Positions 34,549 to 47,480 of a DNA stretch of 64,000 nucleotides are shown here, piece by piece. The DNA lies in the NCBI RefSeq assembly GCF_963678635.1, contig NW_026971562.1:250001-314000 (forward strand). The letters run 5' to 3'. The stretch comes from Symsagittifera roscoffensis. Lineage: Eukaryota; Xenacoelomorpha; Acoela; Convolutidae. Under the pieces are notes generated by a model. It did not search any database, had not been told where the DNA came from, and worked only from the letters and a program-made list of their open reading frames with translations. A program made the position numbers and the translations under genes. Numbering within the stretch: the first letter of the stretch is position 1; the number at the start of each line of letters is the position of its first letter.

Positions 34549-37500
34549 GATTAAATGTTAAATGGTTAATTTTTGTTAAATTGTTAAACTACATCCAACT
34601 AAAGAATCAACAGGATAAAACAATCAAAACTGTGTCAAAATTTTGTAAAAAGAAAACTTTGCAGTGAAAAATTACTTTTAATTCTCCAATTGAAATATTT
34701 TTTGTTGGATTAAAACTAATTACCGCGGAATACATTTTGTGGAGAATATAACGATTGTTATCCAAAAAAGCCTACCCACCAATGAATTTTAATTTCATCA
34801 TATGGTTCAATTAATCAACATATTAACTACGGTGCGAGTAGTATGCTTATAGTACGCTAGGAGGGGGGGTTGTCATCCATGGATGATAGTAGTTTGCATA
34901 TAGTGCATCAGGATCAGGGTGGGTTTTCATACATGGATGACTATTTGGTCTAGATCATATCTGTCAACATGTATTACCTGACAACAGATCGTCACCATGT
35001 AACAATCCAAATTGTCACCATGTTTTATTTGACAGCAAAAAGTCATAAAGAGAAAACACAAATAATAGCCATTACGGTTTGGCTTAAAATGAGTTGAGCA
35101 ATCTGCACTGACAATACCATTCTCGGTTTACGACCTGGAATTAAGAATTACTTCCTCTACCAGTATTTACATGTAAATCTTTTACCACCGCTCTTTTCAA
35201 AAGTGAATACTAGAGAATTGTGAAAAACTACGTAGAAACTATTCGCTTGAAAAATGACTGATTAAATGATTTATCTTCATTTGTGCAAAACTTTCGTATA
35301 CAAAATTAGGAAGCAAACAGACACTTGAATTGTAGTGAAAATTTTATCAACCTGAAAATAGTACAATGTTATAAATTGATTATGAAGGCTGAAAATATAG
35401 CGTTGCCAGACTTTTGAAAACTCAGTCAGAACTGATCAAGAAATTTTGTGTCTAGCAAATTTCCAATAGATTAAGTACGCGAAAGTTAGCCATAAAATTA
35501 CAACTGATCGTTTCCTAATATTACCAATAAAAATACAACAGCTTGCATATGACTGAAGCATTACTTTTACTAAATATTCTCGATAAAAAAATTGAATTGG
35601 TCTCTACAAAGCAGTTATGAATAAACTAAGCAAAATTGTTTAAACAGAATAGAAGTAAAATTTAATAATGACAAAATTTTGATTGTGTTTTGATTTGAGA
35701 CTCCTTGATTGTTCAATGACAAGTTCAAAGGCGATTTCTTCTGTTTGGTTCTCGTTTGCGGCAACGTATGACATGGTAGTACTTCCTATAAGTATGCTTT
35801 GCTGTTTTTCTCAGTCACTTCTGGAGAACCTGATAACAAAAAACCTTAGAGTATAAGTTGAAAAATATTTTTTTTAGTTTTGTTTTTCATTGTTCAGAAT
35901 AGATGTAAGGGTTTTGTGCACTTATTGGATAGTATGGGAAGAAATAGAAAACAATATTCCCCAGAAAGATTGGCTGTCGGGTCCCTTTTCTCGCCGAGAA
36001 GTATTGTCCACTCAAACGATAGGTGTTGCATCAGGGAACCACCACTGACTTTGTGTGTTTTCAATCCAGATCCAAACTTCAGTGCCCGCTTTACATCCAA
36101 CTGAAGCGATGCCACATGCTCGTTGCCTATGTCGTCTCGTGAGTACTGCCCTACCTTGACGAAGTTATCGAAGATGTTTATTTCTTGAGGGACTCAAGAA
36201 ACATCTGAAGAGAGTACCGAAGAAACGGCGCTTATTTGCTCTTCTCCATCCAGAATTGCAAACCTTCGCAACTAAAAAAAGTTGCTTTGTCAACTTGATA
36301 TCTAAACGGCTCCCAGATTTCCACCGTCATCATTTCCACTTTGTCCTTCCAGATCTATGTCTCCGTTCTTTGTAGAAAGCTCTCTGCTCTTCATGGTCAG
36401 GGATTTCTACCACCTGAAAGAAGAGATTCAAAATAGATGTCAAAAAAAGTTCAGGATGTGACACATCCCAAGCCCTTCTATATAATACACTCCGAGGTAC
36501 GTCAGCAGGCGATTGTATGTGGTCTTTTTTACGAAATTGTAAAAAAAACCATAGGCGTTCTGAAACTTATGTTTGGTCGCTAAGACCAGAAGCAGCCTTT
36601 GTAGTAGTAGTCAATTTCAGGAAAACTTCGAATAATTTTTTTTCATTCTATGAAAAGGTTGGATCAATGAAATTTGCGAGGCCATTTCGTTATTTAGTTC
36701 TCAGTTTGTGAGTAAAGGCGGAAATTAGTAAATTATCTTGAGCAAAACGTTATTTTCTAGCAACGGCCTGGAAACTATAAATAGTGAGCTCAACTTTTTG
36801 CTGATTGATATCAGTTATCACAAGCACAAACATATAAGAAAAACACAACTAAGAAATTTATGACTAAAATTACTTGTTAACCCGTGGACCTGAACGTTAC
36901 CATGAAGACTGTGAACACGATAAAGAAGTTTTATTCAACCAGTTAATATTGGACAGAATTGAAGTTAAGCCAAGCGAAAAGATTAGCTCCTTCTTAAACA
37001 CAACAGTAAAAATTATATCTATTTGTTTTTATTAGTGCAGCTTCAAATGAGAGATTGTCCTATAGCTATGTCATTATGTTTATTCTTTGTGGCTGAATAC
37101 AAAAATCGCTGTGGAACGAGATTCAAGATTTAAAAAAACATGGTTTTTTGAAAACTGAAAATTGTTTTTAAATGATTGATTCTTAATTTAACGACGACAT
37201 GAAGATTGAGTTGATAGCCAATGCTACTGAGTTTTTCATTTAAAAAAAACTTGTTTTTTTTATGTCTTTGATAAATGCGGAAACTAAGTTTTGCCAATAA
37301 CCAGGAAGATTAGCAATAAAAATTGCAATCTGGTTATACATAAATTATAAAACACCTTAACATTTTCATTTGACAAGCTTTGTCAGCATGTTAGCACCAA
37401 ACTTTTTTTGACTCTCTGGACATACTCATGAAGATAAATGAACAAGAAAATTAAAAAATATTTGAAAATATATCTTTGCTATAAGATGTAGGAGTCATCC

Positions 37501-38405
37501 AGACCAGCCTAATACATCCTCAAAATATTTCAAAAATATACAAATTTTCTCTATTCTCTGTAAAAAAAACCGTTTTAAATTAAAAATTAACCCTGAAAAG
37601 TGAATCATCAAATTTGTGAAAAAATTAAGAGATTTGTTAAGATAACTTGAATTGTACCAAAAATAACAGTCTTAACAGCCAAAACTATGAAAAAGTGTGA
37701 ATAATCCTTCAATAATTTTATTTTTTTTGAAAAGTTTCATTTTATAAAATTGAGAAAATCCTTTTAAAATTTGTGATAAAACATGAAAACATTACAAATT
37801 GAACTAGTGATAGAAATTCTTAATTTTTAAAATTTAATTGTTTTTGTCACGATTCCCAGGTTTTCAAAAAAACCTCAGCGTAATATCCGTATTTCGGTTT
37901 TAGTTTTTTCATAATTATCAAAATTCGAGATAATGATTTAAAAATTGTTCAAAACTTACTCAGAAAATCACAATATAAGAGCAAATCAGAGCAAATGAAT
38001 AAAAAATGAGAGTAAAGAGTATATTAAGAGTCTGGTGCCATTTTAAAAGCACGAACAGCTTATAATTCCTTTATAGATTGCACCATATATTCACACTAAA
38101 GGGTTTGAAAAAGCATTTAGTGAATCAGAACATGGCCAACAATCTTCAATTTTGATCTGAATTACTAAGGACCATTCTGTCGTATTTTCTGAAAGCTAAA
38201 AGCTAAAAGTTGAGTCTTTGAGTGTGAACAACTAATTCGAGTGGTAACTTATTTGGTTACTTTCAAGGAAGTTACACGCATGCTTGCGACTAAACTTCGA
38301 GTCAAGCAACAGAAAATTTCAAACTCAACGAAAACATTTTCGATAGGGAAATTATCATATAAATTGCAGAGAGAGGGTAAGTTGAAACTAAAGACACGCA
38401 AACTT
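34549..38405. repeat. ~3.8-kb tandem duplication, copy 2
   Basis: Second copy of 30,814-34,548. Its right end (from about 37,595) is also the left arm of the first 2.7-kb unit's inverted repeat, so the two repeat families overlap here. Confidence 0.85.
35894..36413 (-). pseudogene. Decayed unknown coding sequence, copy 2
   Basis: Begins after the acceptor-like TCTTCTTTCAG. Frame 1 reads VVEIPDHEEQRAFYKERRH and RSGRTKWK then stops. A second frame reads MTVEIWEPFRYQVDKATFFS to MEKSK and stops. A third reads AILDGEEQISAVSSVLSS, a TGA, then VPQEINIFDNFVKVGQYSRD, DIGNEHVASLQLDVKRALKF and GSLMQHLSFEWTILLGEK, ending at 35,894. Three successive good readings suggest one former protein broken by indels. 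Unknown family. Confidence 0.45.
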
Positions 38406-40452
38406 TTTTTTTGAACACATAGACCCTTTACTTTTTACGCCGTTAGTTAATTAGCGAAGCACTCATCAGGTAACTAGACGAACTTTTTAGGTGATGAATT
38501 TTATCAGTTTAAATGCTTAAAATTATTCGAAAAACTAGTTTTCTGAAATTATGAGATCTCTTCTACATTGTTAAATTTCAATAATTCTCATCTGTTAGCT
38601 ATTCAAGGAAAAAAATGATAAACTAAGGTAATCTCTGTCGAAGAGAATTCTTAGATATATTAAAATAACCATTTATTTGCAGAGCATTTTCTCAAAGCTG
38701 AGTTTCTAATTTCCACAAAAGTAGGCTTTGTAGTAAAACACATGAAATGCTTTCAGTTGCACGATTCAAAAATGTTTAAACAAAATTTCTGTTGGTTAAT
38801 TTCAAAATTACACGCAGGCATGCGTGTAACCTTATCGTAAGTAACTAAAAAGTGCCACTGGAATTAATTGTTGGCACTCAAAGACTCAATTTTTAGCTTA
38901 TAAGTTTCAGAATACAAAACAGATCGGTACTAATGTTCCAGATCAAAAATGAATAGTTTTTGGCCATGTTCTGTTGCAATCACTAACTGTTTATTCAAAT
39001 ATCCAGTATGAAAATACGATGCATTCTATGGAAGGATTAATCGTTGTTCATGCTTTCAATATGTCTAACCACCTCTCAATATATTTTTACTCCTATTGCT
39101 AATTCATTTGCTCTCATTTACTTTTACATTGTGAGTTTCTGAGTGAGTTTTCGAACAACTTTCAAATCAATATCTCGAACTTTGATGATTATGAAAAAAT
39201 TTAAAACAAATCATTGTTTTTACGCTGAGGTGTTTTGCAAACTTGAGAATCGTGACTAATAAATTTGCTTTTTAGGAATCAAGCTATTTAATCATCGGTT
39301 CCATTCATGAATGTTCAGCTTTTGATTACATTTTTCAAATGCAATTACCTCATTTTTTAAAATGAAAATAGAAAAACAGTAATTTTGTTTCTAAGACTAT
39401 TCAATGAAATTTCTTCTTACTTTCGACTGTTCAGACTGTTATCTTGATACATTACTATTCTCTTTAATTCAAGTTATCTTAAAAAATCTCTTAAATATCG
39501 TAAAATATTATTTTCACAACTTTGACTGTTAAGACCATTAAGTTTCGTTTCAGATAAAAAAATTCTGCCAAGAAAGCGGTGTCAACATTCAAAACTGTCA
39601 AAATAAATTTCAGGAATTTGTCTCAAAACAGTTTTTGTCTTTTAGCAGTTCCTTTCAAATAAAAACTCCGAGAAAAATTCAGAGACTTGAAACTCAGATA
39701 GAAGAAACTACCCAGATATCTTAAGAACTCTTGAAAAAAAATTAGGCTAAGTGAAACCTAGTCAAAATATTCAACGATCTCAAGCAGCAGGACACTGATT
39801 TTGTAATTACTAATTTTTGGGGAAGAACGTTTCCTTTGGTAAACACAGTCGCTCAATGCTTTTTAAAAATTCAATCCTTTTTAGTAGAGTAAGCTAGAAT
39901 GATTAAAAATATCACCGAGCCAAAAGTGAAAAAAATACCATTTTCAATATCATTACCAATTTGAAATTAGGATATAACTGAAAAAAGTGTTAAGTTAGTT
40001 TAAACATTTTTAGCCAGCCATGAAATCTTTTCTTGGTGTGAAATTACCAATATTTTCTAAAACCAGGTTGAAACGAAAATTGACGTTTTCTCAAATTGCT
40101 TAAATAGGTTGCAGTAATTGCTCTTCATTTTTCTAAACTTATGCAAAAAAAAATAATAGCTTTTGAAATTCATGCAAGAAAACTTAATACTCACTCTAAC
40201 CTCAGGCAAAAAAGGTTTTGTCCCTTCAATTTTATGCAGAAAGCGACAAAAAATTTGTTTATTGAACATGTATTCAATTGTGTCACACATTTTTGGAAAT
40301 CAGGAGAGAAACATTCATGTTTTCATTCACAAATGCTACAATAATTAAACACATAAACACACACGCGATCTCATGCGTGAAGTCTGTTAAACACGTTGTA
40401 CCTAAACTGTATCTGTAGCAAGCATTGGGCACTGGACACTTCTGGACACTTC
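37675..40452. repeat. ~2.7-kb tandem unit 1, with nested inverted repeat
   Basis: Inverted arms lie at about 37,595-38,285 and 38,812-39,525, with a ~530-bp centre. The arms pair, for example, the GTCTTTGAGTGTGAACAAC side with GTTGGCACTCAAAGACTC. The palindrome TTACACGCAGGCATGCGTGTAA (22 bases in all) sits at the inner edge of the right arm. The unit ends with two TGGACACTTC decamers (40,433-40,452). No gene is supported; a 60-77-codon frame near 40,141 recurs in unit 2 but is low-complexity. Confidence 0.8.
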
Positions 40453-43143
40453 AAAGTTATGGAAAAAAAATTGAGTAATCCTTCAACATTTTTATTAATT
40501 TATTAAAATTTCATTTCATAAAATGGAAAAATTCCATTTAAAAAATGTAATAAAACATAAAAACTTTATGAATTGACCTAATGATTAAATTTTTTAATTT
40601 TCGAAATTTTTTCATGTTTGTCACGATTCCCAAGTTTGCAAAAAACCTGAGCGTAACATCCTTTATTTGGTTTTAGCTTTTTCACAATTATTAAAATTCG
40701 ACCCAATGATTTATAAATTGTTCAAAACTTACTCAGAAAATCACAATGTGAAATTAAATCAGAGCAAACGAATAAAAATGGGAGTAAATACTTTATCAAG
40801 AGTCTGATGCCATTTTAAAAGCACAAACAAATTATAATCTTCACATAGATTGCACCGTATGTTCACACTGAAGGGTTTGAAAAAGCATTTAGTGAATGCA
40901 AAGAACAAGGCCAACATTTTTCAATTTTGATCTGAAACACTAGTGACCGATATGTCGTATATTCTGAAAATAATAAGCTAGAAGTTGAGTCTTTGAATGT
41001 GAACAACTAATTAGAGTAGTAACTTATTAGGTTACTTCCAATGAAGTTACACGCATGCTTGCGAATAAACTTGGAGTCAAGCAATAGAAAATTTCAAACT
41101 CAAAGAAATCCTTTTTGATAGGGAAATTATCATATACATTGCAGAGAGAGGGTAAGTTGAAACTAAGGCACTCAAGCTTTGTTTGTGAACACTTAGACTC
41201 TTAACTTTTTACGTTGTTAGTTCATTAGCGAAGCACTCATCAGGTAACTCAACGAACTTTTTAGGTGATGAATTTTATCAGGTTAAATGCTTGAAATTAT
41301 TCGAAAAGCTACTTTTCTGAAATTATGAGATCCTTTTTACCTTGCTAATTTTCGATAATTCTCAACTGATAGCTATTCAATGAAAAAAAAAAGATAAACT
41401 AAGGTCTTCCTTGTCAAAAAGAATTCTCAGATAAATCAAATATCCATTAGTTTGCTAAGCATTTTCTCAAAGCTGAGTTTCTAATTTCCACACAAGTAGG
41501 CTTTGAAGTAAAACACATGAAATGCTTTCAGTTGCACGATTCAAAAAAGTTTAAACAAAATTTCTGTTGGTTAATTTCAAATTTACACGCAGGCATGCGT
41601 GTAACCTCATCGTAAGTAACGAAAAAGTGCCACTCGAATTGTTGGCACTCAAAGACTCAATTTTTAGCTTATAATTTTCAGAATACAAAACAGATCGGTA
41701 CTAATGTTCCAGATCAAAAATGAATAGTTTTTGGCCAGGTTCTGTTGCATTCACTAACTGTTTATTCAAATATCCAGTATGAAAATTACATTCTATGTAA
41801 GGATATAATGTTGTTCATGCTTTGAATATGTCTAACCACCTCTCAATATATTTTTACTCCCGATGTTAATTCATTTGCTCTCATTTATTTTTACATTGTG
41901 AGTTTCTAAGTGAGTTTTTGAACAACTTTCAAATCATTATCTCGAACTTTGATAATTATGAAAAAATTTGAAACAAATCATTGTTTTTACGCTGAGATAA
42001 TTTGCAAACTTGAGAATCGTGACTAATAAATTTGCATTTTAGGAATCAAGCTATTTAATCATCGGTTCCATTCATGAATACTCAGCTTTTGATTACGTTT
42101 TTCAAATGAAATTTCCTCATTTTTTAAAATGAAAAAAGTAAAACAGTAATATTGTTTTAAGACTATTCAATGAATTTTTTTCTTACTTTCGACTGTTAAG
42201 ACTGTTATCTTGATACATTTCTTTTCTCTCTAATTCAAGTTAGCTTAAGAAATCTCCTTAATATCGTAAAAAAAAATTTTCACAACTTTGACTGCTAAGA
42301 CAGTTAAGTTTCGTTTCAGATAAGAAAAATTTGCCAAGAAAGTGGTGTCAACATTCCAAACTGTCAAAATAAATTTCAGTAGTTTGTCGTAAAACAATTT
42401 TTGTCTTTAGCAGTTCCTGTCAAATAAAAACTCCGAGAGAAATTCAGAGACTTGAAACTCAGATAGAAGAAACTACCCAGATATCTTAAGAACTGATTTT
42501 GTAATTACTAATATTTGGGGAAGAACGTTTCCTTTGGGAAACACCGTCGTTCAATGCTTTTTAAAAATTCAATCAATTTTAGTAGAGTAAGCTAGAATGG
42601 TTAAAAATATCACCAAGCCAAAAATGAAAAAAACACCAAGTTCAATATCATTAACAAATTGAAATTAGGATATAACTGAAAAAAGTGTTAAATTAGTTTA
42701 AAAAACTTTAGCCAGCCATGAAATCTTTTCTTGGTGTGAAATTTATTTTCTAAAACCAGGTTGAAACGAAAATTGAAGTTTTCTCAAATTGTTTAAATAG
42801 GTTGCAGTAATTGCACTTCAATTTTCCAAACTTATGCAAAAAAATAATAGCTTCTGAAATTCATGCAAGAAAACTTAATACTCACTCTAACCTCAGGCAA
42901 AAAAAGTTTTGTCCCTTCAATTGTATGCAGAAAGCGACAAAAAGATTGTTTATTGAACTTGTATTCAATTGTGTCACACATTTTTGGAAATCAGGAGAAA
43001 AACATTCATGTTTTCATTCACAAATGCTACAATAATTAAACACATAAACACACACGCGATCTCATGCGTGAAGTCTGTTAAACACGTTGTACCTAAACTG
43101 TATCTGTAGCAAGCATTGGGCACTGGACACTTCTGGACACTTC
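40453..43143. repeat. ~2.7-kb tandem unit 2
   Basis: Offset about 2,694 bp from unit 1 at matching points. It has the same layout, with inverted arms at about 40,470-41,060 and 41,588-42,310, and terminal TGGACACTTC decamers (43,124-43,143). No gene seen. Confidence 0.8.
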
Positions 43144-45905
43144 AAAACTATGGAAAAAGAAATTGAGTAACCCTTAAACATTTTTATTAATTTTCAAAAG
43201 TTTCATTTCATAAAATGGAGAAATTCCATTTAAAAAATTTAATAAAACATGAAAACTTTATGAATTGAACTAATGATTAAATTTTTTAATTTTTGAAACT
43301 TTTTTTTATGTTTGTCACAATTCCCAAATTTGCAAAAATCTCAGCGTAACATCCTTTATTTGGATTTAGCTTTTTCATGATTATCAAAACTCGAGCCAAT
43401 GATTTAAAAATTGTTCAAAACTTACTCAGAAAATCACAATGTTAAATTAAGTCAGAGCAAACGAATAAAAATGGGAGTAAATACTTTATTAAGAGTCTGA
43501 TGCCATTTTAAAAGCACAAAAAAATTATAATCTTCACATAGATTCCACCGTATATTCACACTGAAGGGTTTGAAAAAGCAGTTAGTGAATGCAAAGAACA
43601 TGGCCAACATTTTTCAATTTTTATCTGAAACACTAGTGACCGATATGTCGTATATTCTGAAAATTATAAGCTAGAAGTTGAGTCTTTGAATGTGAACAAC
43701 TAATTCGAGTGGTAACTTATTAGGTTACTTTCAATGAAGTTACACGCATGCTTGCGAATAAACTTGGAGTCAAGCAACAGAAAATTTCAAACTCAACGAA
43801 ACCCTTTTTGATAGGGAAATTATCATATACATTGCAGAGAGAGGGTAACTTGAAACTAAAGGCACTCAAACTTTAGTTTGTGAACACTTAGACACTTAAC
43901 TTTTGACGTTGTTAGTTTATTAGCGAAGCACTCATCAGGTAACTCAACGAACTTTTTAGGTGATGAATTTTATCAGGTTAAATGCTTAAAATTATTCGAA
44001 AAACTACTTTTCTGAAATTGTGAGATCACTTTTATATTGTTAAATTTCGATAATTCTCACCTGATAGCTATTCAAAGAAAAAAAAAGATAAACTAAGGTG
44101 TTCCTTGTCAAAGATAATTCTCAGATATATTAAAAGATTCATTAGTTTGCTGAGCTTTTTCTCAAAGCTGAGTTTCTAATTTCCACACAAGTAGGCTTTG
44201 TAGTAAAACAAATGAAATGCTTTGAGTTACAAGATACAAAAAATTTTAAATATAATTTCTGTTGGTTGACTTCAATTTTACACGAAATCATGCGTGTAAC
44301 TTCATCGGAAGTAACCAAAAAGTGCCACTCGAATTAATTGTTGACACTCAAAGACTCCATTTTTAGCTTATAAATTTCAGAATACAAAACAGATCGGTCT
44401 CTAGTGATTCAGATCAAAAATGAAAACGTTTTTTGCCATGTTCGGTTGCCTTCACTAACTGTTTATTCAAACATCCAGTAAGAATATAGGTTGCATTCTA
44501 GGTAAGGATTAAATTTTGTTCATGCTTTGAATATGTCTATCAACCTTTCAATTTAACCTTTACTCCCATTGATAATTCATTTGCTCTCATTTGTTTATAC
44601 ATTGTGAGTTTCTGAGTGAGTTTTCGAAATTTTTTTATCTCGAATTTTGATTAAAATGAAAAAGTTTAAAACAAATCAGTATTTTTACGCTGAGATGTTT
44701 TGCAACCTTGAGAATCGTGACTAATAAATTAGTAAATTAGGAATCAACCTATTTAATCATCGGTTCAATTCATGAATGTTCAGCTTTTATTACAATTTTC
44801 AATTAAATTTCTTCTTTTTTTAAAATGAAAATAAGAAAAAAGTATTATTGTTATAAGATAATTCAATTAGTTTTCTTCATAGTTTCGACTGTTAAGACTG
44901 TTATCTTGGTACAGTTCTGTTCTCTGCAATTCAAGTTATCTTAGGAAATCTCTTAAATATCTTAAAATATCACTTTCACAACTTTGACTGTAAGTTTCGT
45001 TTCAGATAAGAAAAATCTGCCAAGAAAGCAGTGTCAACATTCAAAACTGTTAAAATAAAATGCAGGAGTTTGTCTTAAAACAAATTTTGTCTTTTAGCAG
45101 TTCCTATCAAAAAAAAATTCTGGAGAAAATATAGGAGAAAATAAAACTCAGTTAGAGGAAACCCACCAAGATATCTTAAGAACTCTTGAGAAAAAAATGG
45201 GCGAAGTGAAACCTAGACAAAAGATTCAACAATCTCAAGCAGCAGGACGCTGATTTTGTACTTAGTAGTTTTCGGGGAAGAACGTTTCCTTTGGGAAATA
45301 CAGTCGCTTAATGCTTTTTAAAAATTTAATCAATTTCAGTAGAGTAAGCTAAAATGATTAACATCACCAAGCCAAAAGTGAAAAAAAACAAATTCAATAT
45401 AATTAACAGTTTGAAATGACGAAATAACTTAAAATAGTGTTAAATTGTTTTTAAAAACTTGAGCCAGCCATGAAATCTTTTCTTGGGGTGAAATTATAGT
45501 TCTAAAAACAAATTGAAACGATATTTAAAGTTTTCTCAAATTGCTTAAATAATGAGCAGTTGTTACTCTTCAATTTTCTAAATCTATACAAAAGTAATAG
45601 CTTTTGAAACTGATGCAAGAAAACCTAATAAACACTTTAACCTCAGGCAAAAATGGTTTTGTCTCTTCAATTGTATGTAAAAAAATTTTCTAACTTTCAA
45701 AAAAAAATTGCAAAGTCCGAAAAATTTTTGTTTATTGAACATGTGGTTTTCATCCACAAATGCTACAATAATGAAACGCATAAACATACACGCGATTCAA
45801 TGCGTGAATATTGTAAAACTTGTTGTACCTAAACTGTATCTGTAGCAAACATTGGACACTCTGGACACTTCTGGACACTTTAGCAAGACACTTCAGGAGT
45901 CTTCT
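43144..45905. repeat. ~2.7-kb tandem unit 3
   Basis: Most diverged of the three, with inverted arms at about 43,150-43,755 and 44,275-45,000. The terminal decamer block (45,856-45,918) is longer and less regular. No gene seen. Confidence 0.75.
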
Positions 45906-46489
45906 GGACACTTAAAAAAAAACAATATGGAGTATAAATTAGTTCTATTCAACTAGCATTTATACCTCTCATAACTTTTTTATTAACACAAAAGTCAAAA
46001 TAAACATCGATAAACTGCACAAAAACAAACGGACCAAGAAGAAAATATATAACAAAAAGAATGCGAAAAGATATCAAGCAAGTAAATATACACTACTAAA
46101 TACACAAACAAATCTACAGGTAGAAAAAATTAGAACTGTAGTATTTGCTGCAAGGAAGTCCATCTAAAGTATCTTTCGCAAAACTCTGAAATTTTTCAAC
46201 CAATTAGATGAACAAGAAGATGAAGTTAGGGCTAAAATTTTACTTCTAGCGGAAGATAATCGTCTGAAAATGCTTTCGTTTAGCACGTACAAAAATACAC
46301 TTTTAACAAAAGTACCCACAAAAGTGAGATGCAACATACATTGAAAAAGCACACACAAAAACAGTCGAGACAGTTATGCTCAAGTACGTGAAAAAAATCA
46401 CACCTACCCATTATTCAACTGGTATGTGTTTTACGTTAATAAACTGTTATCAGTAAACTGGAGTCTTCATTCTTGAACAACTTAGACTC
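45906..46489. other. AT-rich spacer, no gene seen
   Basis: Lies between the 2.7-kb units and the 130-bp array. No domain-bearing frame and no repeat recognised. Confidence 0.5.
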
Positions 46490-47209
46490 GAGTCTCAAAA
46501 GTCTCAGATAGCAAGGCGATGTAGCTTTTTCTGGATAACTTATACATCCTATGATGAAGATTTAAGTTTTTTAAAGTTCTTTTTCGATTATAAGCAACTT
46601 TTTCTTTAAATTAAGACTCAAAAGTCGATTGTTTTCAATATATCAAGAAAATGTAGCTTTTTCTAGACGACTCATTTATCCTATGATGAAAAAAATTTTT
46701 CAGTTGTTTTCTGACTCTAAACCAAATTTATCTTCTTAATCATGTGTCAAAAGTCAAAACTTTCTGAAATAGCATGATGATGTAGTTTTTTCTGATGACG
46801 CATACATCCTATGATGAAGGCTAATTTTTTTTGCAAGTTCTTTTTTCTAAAAAATTTTTTCATCGGAGACAAGTCTCAAAAGTCGATAGTTTCCGAGAAA
46901 GCATGATGATATAGCTGTTTCTTGATGACTCATACATCCTTTGACAAAGATTATTTTTTATTAAAAGGTTTTTTTATTCTAAACGGCTTTTGTCTTCATA
47001 ATCAAGTCTCAAAAGTCGATAGTTTTTGCAATACTATGATGATGTGGCTTTTTATGCCCATATATCTTTTGACAAAAATAAGAGTTTTTTTAACTTTTTT
47101 TGATTCCACACAAATTTTGTCTTCATTACCAAGTCTCAAAAATCTATAGTTTCCGAGATAGCATGATGATGCAGCTTTTTCTAGTTGACCCACACTTACT
47201 TTGATGAGA

Positions 47210-47480
47210 ATAGTGAAATTTTTTCTGTTGCTTTTTGATCCTAAGGTTGAGATCAACTTGCAGGTTTAGTTCAGGTATCATCACGTCAAATGGTTCTCAG
47301 CACAAAAGCCGACAATGGTGTATAAGAATTGCAGGTATTACAAAAATGTCTTTGATCAGTTGCCTCGCGAAACGTTGTCGCTTTAGTTTCTCGGCCTCCA
47401 ACATGGCGGAGAGAAATGTCATGATCGCCTTCGCAATGAATTCTGAGATCGGTTGAACCCAACTTCTTAATTAAACCTAA
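47210..47480. repeat. GC-richer insert 1 in the 130-bp array
   Basis: Contains CTCGGCCTCCAACATGGCGG and, on the minus strand, the frame EGDHDISLRHVGGRETKATT. A second copy lies at 49,700-49,990. Unrecognised. Confidence 0.7.
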
